Below, piece after piece: positions 3,358 to 5,537 of a DNA stretch of 5,537 nt. The notes beneath the pieces are model-generated. The model was given only the letters and a program-made list of their open reading frames with translations. It was not told where the DNA came from and ran no database searches. The first letter of the stretch is position 1; each line of letters begins with the position of its first letter. Source of the stretch: Planococcus sp. (in: firmicutes) (GTDB lineage Bacteria > Bacillota > Bacilli > Bacillales_A > Planococcaceae); the NCBI GenBank assembly GCA_030147225.1, contig JASLAI010000006.1:1-5537 (forward strand), written 5' to 3'. A program made the position numbers and the translations under genes.

Positions 3358-5537
3358 TTAATGAAAAATCACTGGCAATACAATGATAAAGACGCTTCCT
3401 TTATCTTCTGTGCTATCGGCCCATATTTGTCCTTTATGCGCCAAAATGATTTCTTTTGCAATGGCTAAACCGAGTCCGCTTCCTTTATAACCAGGAGAAC
3501 TGTCTACCTTATAAAAACGGTCAAAGATATGTGGCAATGCCTCTTGATTAATTCCACAACCATTGTCGGCGATTCGGATCACCAGTTCTCCATCAAACTC
3601 TTCTTCACTCAATAAAGCCTCTTCGTTATTTTTAGCCATTACTTTAGCAGACAGCATAATCGTTCCTTCTTCAGTAGAAGTATGCTTGATGGCATTCCAT
3701 TGAATATTGGAAATGACTTGGTCAATGCGATCCAAGTCAATAGCCAACAGCGCTTCATTGATGCCATCCGGGTTTTCGATTCCAAGGAATTCAAAGGTTC
3801 GTCCGCTCTGAGTCACATCAGAAGCCATCGAATCTTTAAGGCGTTCCAGCCAAGCCTGCAGCTCCCTTTCCTCAAACCTCAAGGTCATATTACCAGATTT
3901 ATACTTCGTCAACTCCACAAGATCTTCTGTGAGTCGCTCAAGAAGCAGCAGCTTTTTATGGATCATATCCAAATACCGAGGATTATTTTCTTCAATCAAG
4001 CTTTCTTTAACAGCCTGTATATAACTGTGGATCAGTGTAATCGGTGTTCCCAGCTCATGTGATATCGCTGATAGCATTTCGTTTCTCGACTTCTCAATCT
4101 CCTGAATTTCATCATTGACCGTCAGTAAATTCATATTCGTGATTTCTAGTGCCATTGTTCGCTCTTTGACGTTACGCTCAAGAAAATAGTTCAAGTTGGT
4201 AATTTCCTGCGTTAAGCTGCGCATATCCGCTAATGTCCCAATACGCAATAAAAACTCCTCTTTGTCACAGGGCTTCAGCAAATAATCATTAGCTCCTGCT
4301 GTGAAAGCCTCTTTTTTCTCACGCAATCCATCTGTGTGGGACAGCATGAGGATCGGCAATTCTGTCAGCGTATAATCCAGACGGATGCGCCGGCATAATT
4401 CATCTCCTGTCATGTCCGTTAAGCTGCTGTCCACTACAATCAAATCCACTGGTTTAGATCCCATCAGTTGAATCGCTGCATTTCCACTCTCTGCTCCAAA
4501 AGCCTGATAGCCTGCAGACAGCAACTGGCGCAAGAGAACCAGACGGTTAACTTCTTCCGATTCGACGACAAGGATATGCAGCTTTCTTTTAGTGGACCGC
4601 TGTTTCAACATAGAGGCGGCCAATTGGGAGGCGCTCAATTCCTTAATTCCCGATTCAAAGTCAGTAGGGGATTTCACCATCAACTCCTCTTCATAAATCG
4701 GCAAAGTAAAACTGAAAGTTGAACCTGTTCCTACGTGTGAACGCACCTTCATCGAGCCGCCTTGGAGTTCAATAAGATTTTTGGCGATTTTCAGCCCTAA
4801 GCCTTGATTTTCCGGAGGCTTCTCCAACCCATCGTTCCATTCAAACAACGCAGGAATTCGGTTTTCTTGTATACCTGAACCCGTGTCACTCACTGATATT
4901 TCCAATTGATTGTTTAATTGAATGGCCGATACAGTAATCTCACCTTGGTTGGTATATCTGATGGAATTGTCGACCAGGTTGCATAAAATTTGCTGAAGCC
5001 GTTCCGGATCCGCCAGTACTTTTGGCAGCGATGTCGAAACCGTGTGATAAAGCTTGATTGACTCTTTCTGCAATAGTGGGCGACACAGAGAGAGAGCGTT
5101 GTCGCATACCTCATCAACCGCAATCGGTTCTACATGAAGAGGCACAGGTGCCTGCATGGTTTTCGAAGAATCCAGAATATCATTGACCAGATGTGCCATA
5201 TTCTTACCGCTGGCCACCAGCTCATTTAATTGGTTTGATATTAAAGGCGACATTTTTCCTGCGGCAGATTCCTGAAGTGATTCCGCAATGCCGATCATGC
5301 CATAAAGAGGCGTACGCAAGCCATTGGAAGTATATGCCAATAGTTCATCTTTTCGCTTGTTAGCATTTTTTAACATTTCAATCTCAGTTCGCTGTCGATC
5401 TTTTTCCTGGCGATCCAGCTGTTCATTCTTTTCAAGGTTTGCTTTTTCTTTTTCAAGCAGTGCTTTGGCAATAAAAAGAAGAACTAACCCATTGCTCAGA
5501 TATAGTACGAATTGCAAAAGTTCTACATAGGGTAAGA
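3358..5537 (-). CDS. Hybrid sensor histidine kinase with a degenerate first kinase core (N-terminus outside window)
   Basis: The frame is open to the right edge, so this is the C-terminal part of a larger membrane sensor; the TTG at 5517 is not a convincing start. Residues below are counted from that codon (719 to the stop). First comes a hydrophobic helix (2-20), probably the last transmembrane segment, then a charged coiled coil (21-58). HisKA-1 (about 55-120) follows, where SNGLRTPL replaces the usual SHELRTPL, so the phosphoacceptor is N65. HATPase-1 (about 165-275) has an N-box at N184, DTGSGI at 211-216 and GLGL at 239-242. A receiver domain (313-428) keeps D363, S393 and K415 but reads E319-S320 at the acidic pair. 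After a second coiled coil (434-480) comes a canonical HisKA-2 with H487 in SHELGTP, then HATPase-2 with N608, DNGCGI (651-656) and GSGLGL (679-684). H487 is probably the only active donor, aimed at the downstream regulator. Bacilli 7TM-DISM sensors share this layout, but the sensor half is not visible. Confidence 0.92.
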   Translation of the reverse strand, partial: LPYVELLQFVLYLSNGLVLLFIAKALLEKEKANLEKNEQLDRQEKDRQRTEIEMLKNANKRKDELLAYTSNGLRTPLYGMIGIAESLQESAAGKMSPLISNQLNELVASGKNMAHLVNDILDSSKTMQAPVPLHVEPIAVDEVCDNALSLCRPLLQKESIKLYHTVSTSLPKVLADPERLQQILCNLVDNSIRYTNQGEITVSAIQLNNQLEISVSDTGSGIQENRIPALFEWNDGLEKPPENQGLGLKIAKNLIELQGGSMKVRSHVGTGSTFSFTLPIYEEELMVKSPTDFESGIKELSASQLAASMLKQRSTKRKLHILVVESEEVNRLVLLRQLLSAGYQAFGAESGNAAIQLMGSKPVDLIVVDSSLTDMTGDELCRRIRLDYTLTELPILMLSHTDGLREKKEAFTAGANDYLLKPCDKEEFLLRIGTLADMRSLTQEITNLNYFLERNVKERTMALEITNMNLLTVNDEIQEIEKSRNEMLSAISHELGTPITLIHSYIQAVKESLIEENNPRYLDMIHKKLLLLERLTEDLVELTKYKSGNMTLRFEERELQAWLERLKDSMASDVTQSGRTFEFLGIENPDGINEALLAIDLDRIDQVISNIQWNAIKHTSTEEGTIMLSAKVMAKNNEEALLSEEEFDGELVIRIADNGCGINQEALPHIFDRFYKVDSSPGYKGSGLGLAIAKEIILAHKGQIWADSTEDKGSVFIIVLPVIFH

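Noticed and set aside
3682..4062. A 126-codon plus-strand open frame opposite the sensor kinase
   Set aside because: It lies wholly antisense to well-conserved kinase motifs (including H487 and the N-box), its translation shows no recognisable domain, and it is an expected shadow of the minus-strand coding frame.
5515..5517. TTG as the start codon of the sensor kinase
   Set aside because: The frame continues open to the window edge (LPYVELL precedes it), the codon sits inside a transmembrane helix, and such kinases normally have a large upstream sensor domain, so the gene is treated as 5'-truncated by the window.

Overview
This window looks like a chromosomal segment from a Gram-positive, low-to-moderate GC Bacillota, probably Bacillales. 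The evidence is strong AGGAGG-type ribosome binding sites, a CapA/CapB-style split between polysaccharide co-polymerase and tyrosine kinase (two polypeptides, not the fused proteobacterial form), and an epsA-epsB-epsC-like gene order. A Planococcaceae-like member is my guess; no single marker proves it. All recognisable genes are on the minus strand, so transcription runs from high to low coordinates.

Region 5537-2644 is a two-component operon. A large multidomain sensor kinase enters from the right edge with its N-terminus outside the window. After an 18-nt gap it is followed by a complete OmpR/PhoB-type response regulator. The kinase has two kinase cores separated by a receiver domain. In the first core the phosphoacceptor histidine is an asparagine, while the second core is canonical. 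A perfect 11-bp hairpin with a T-run directly after the regulator stop codon ends this operon.

Region 2607-2383 is the only sizeable non-coding stretch. It holds a tandem TTTAAC repeat with 11-bp periodicity, resembling the boxes bound by OmpR/PhoB-family regulators, next to a weak sigma-A-like promoter candidate. Upstream of these are other short direct repeats and a possible long imperfect hairpin.

Region 2382-1 is the start of an exopolysaccharide/capsule operon. It encodes a Wzz-type membrane modulator, a bacterial tyrosine kinase that overlaps it by about 60 bp, and, after 33 nt, an EpsC/CapD-like nucleotide-sugar short-chain dehydrogenase that runs off the left edge. This last protein keeps the NAD-binding glycine motif but has lost nearly all hallmark catalytic and substrate residues of the UDP-sugar 4,6-dehydratase family, and appears to be a pseudoenzyme.

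A plausible working picture, which is inference, is that the membrane sensor and its regulator control the adjacent polysaccharide operon. The modulator and tyrosine kinase would then control polymer assembly, and the degenerate dehydratase-like protein would act as a regulatory or scaffolding partner, not as an enzyme.
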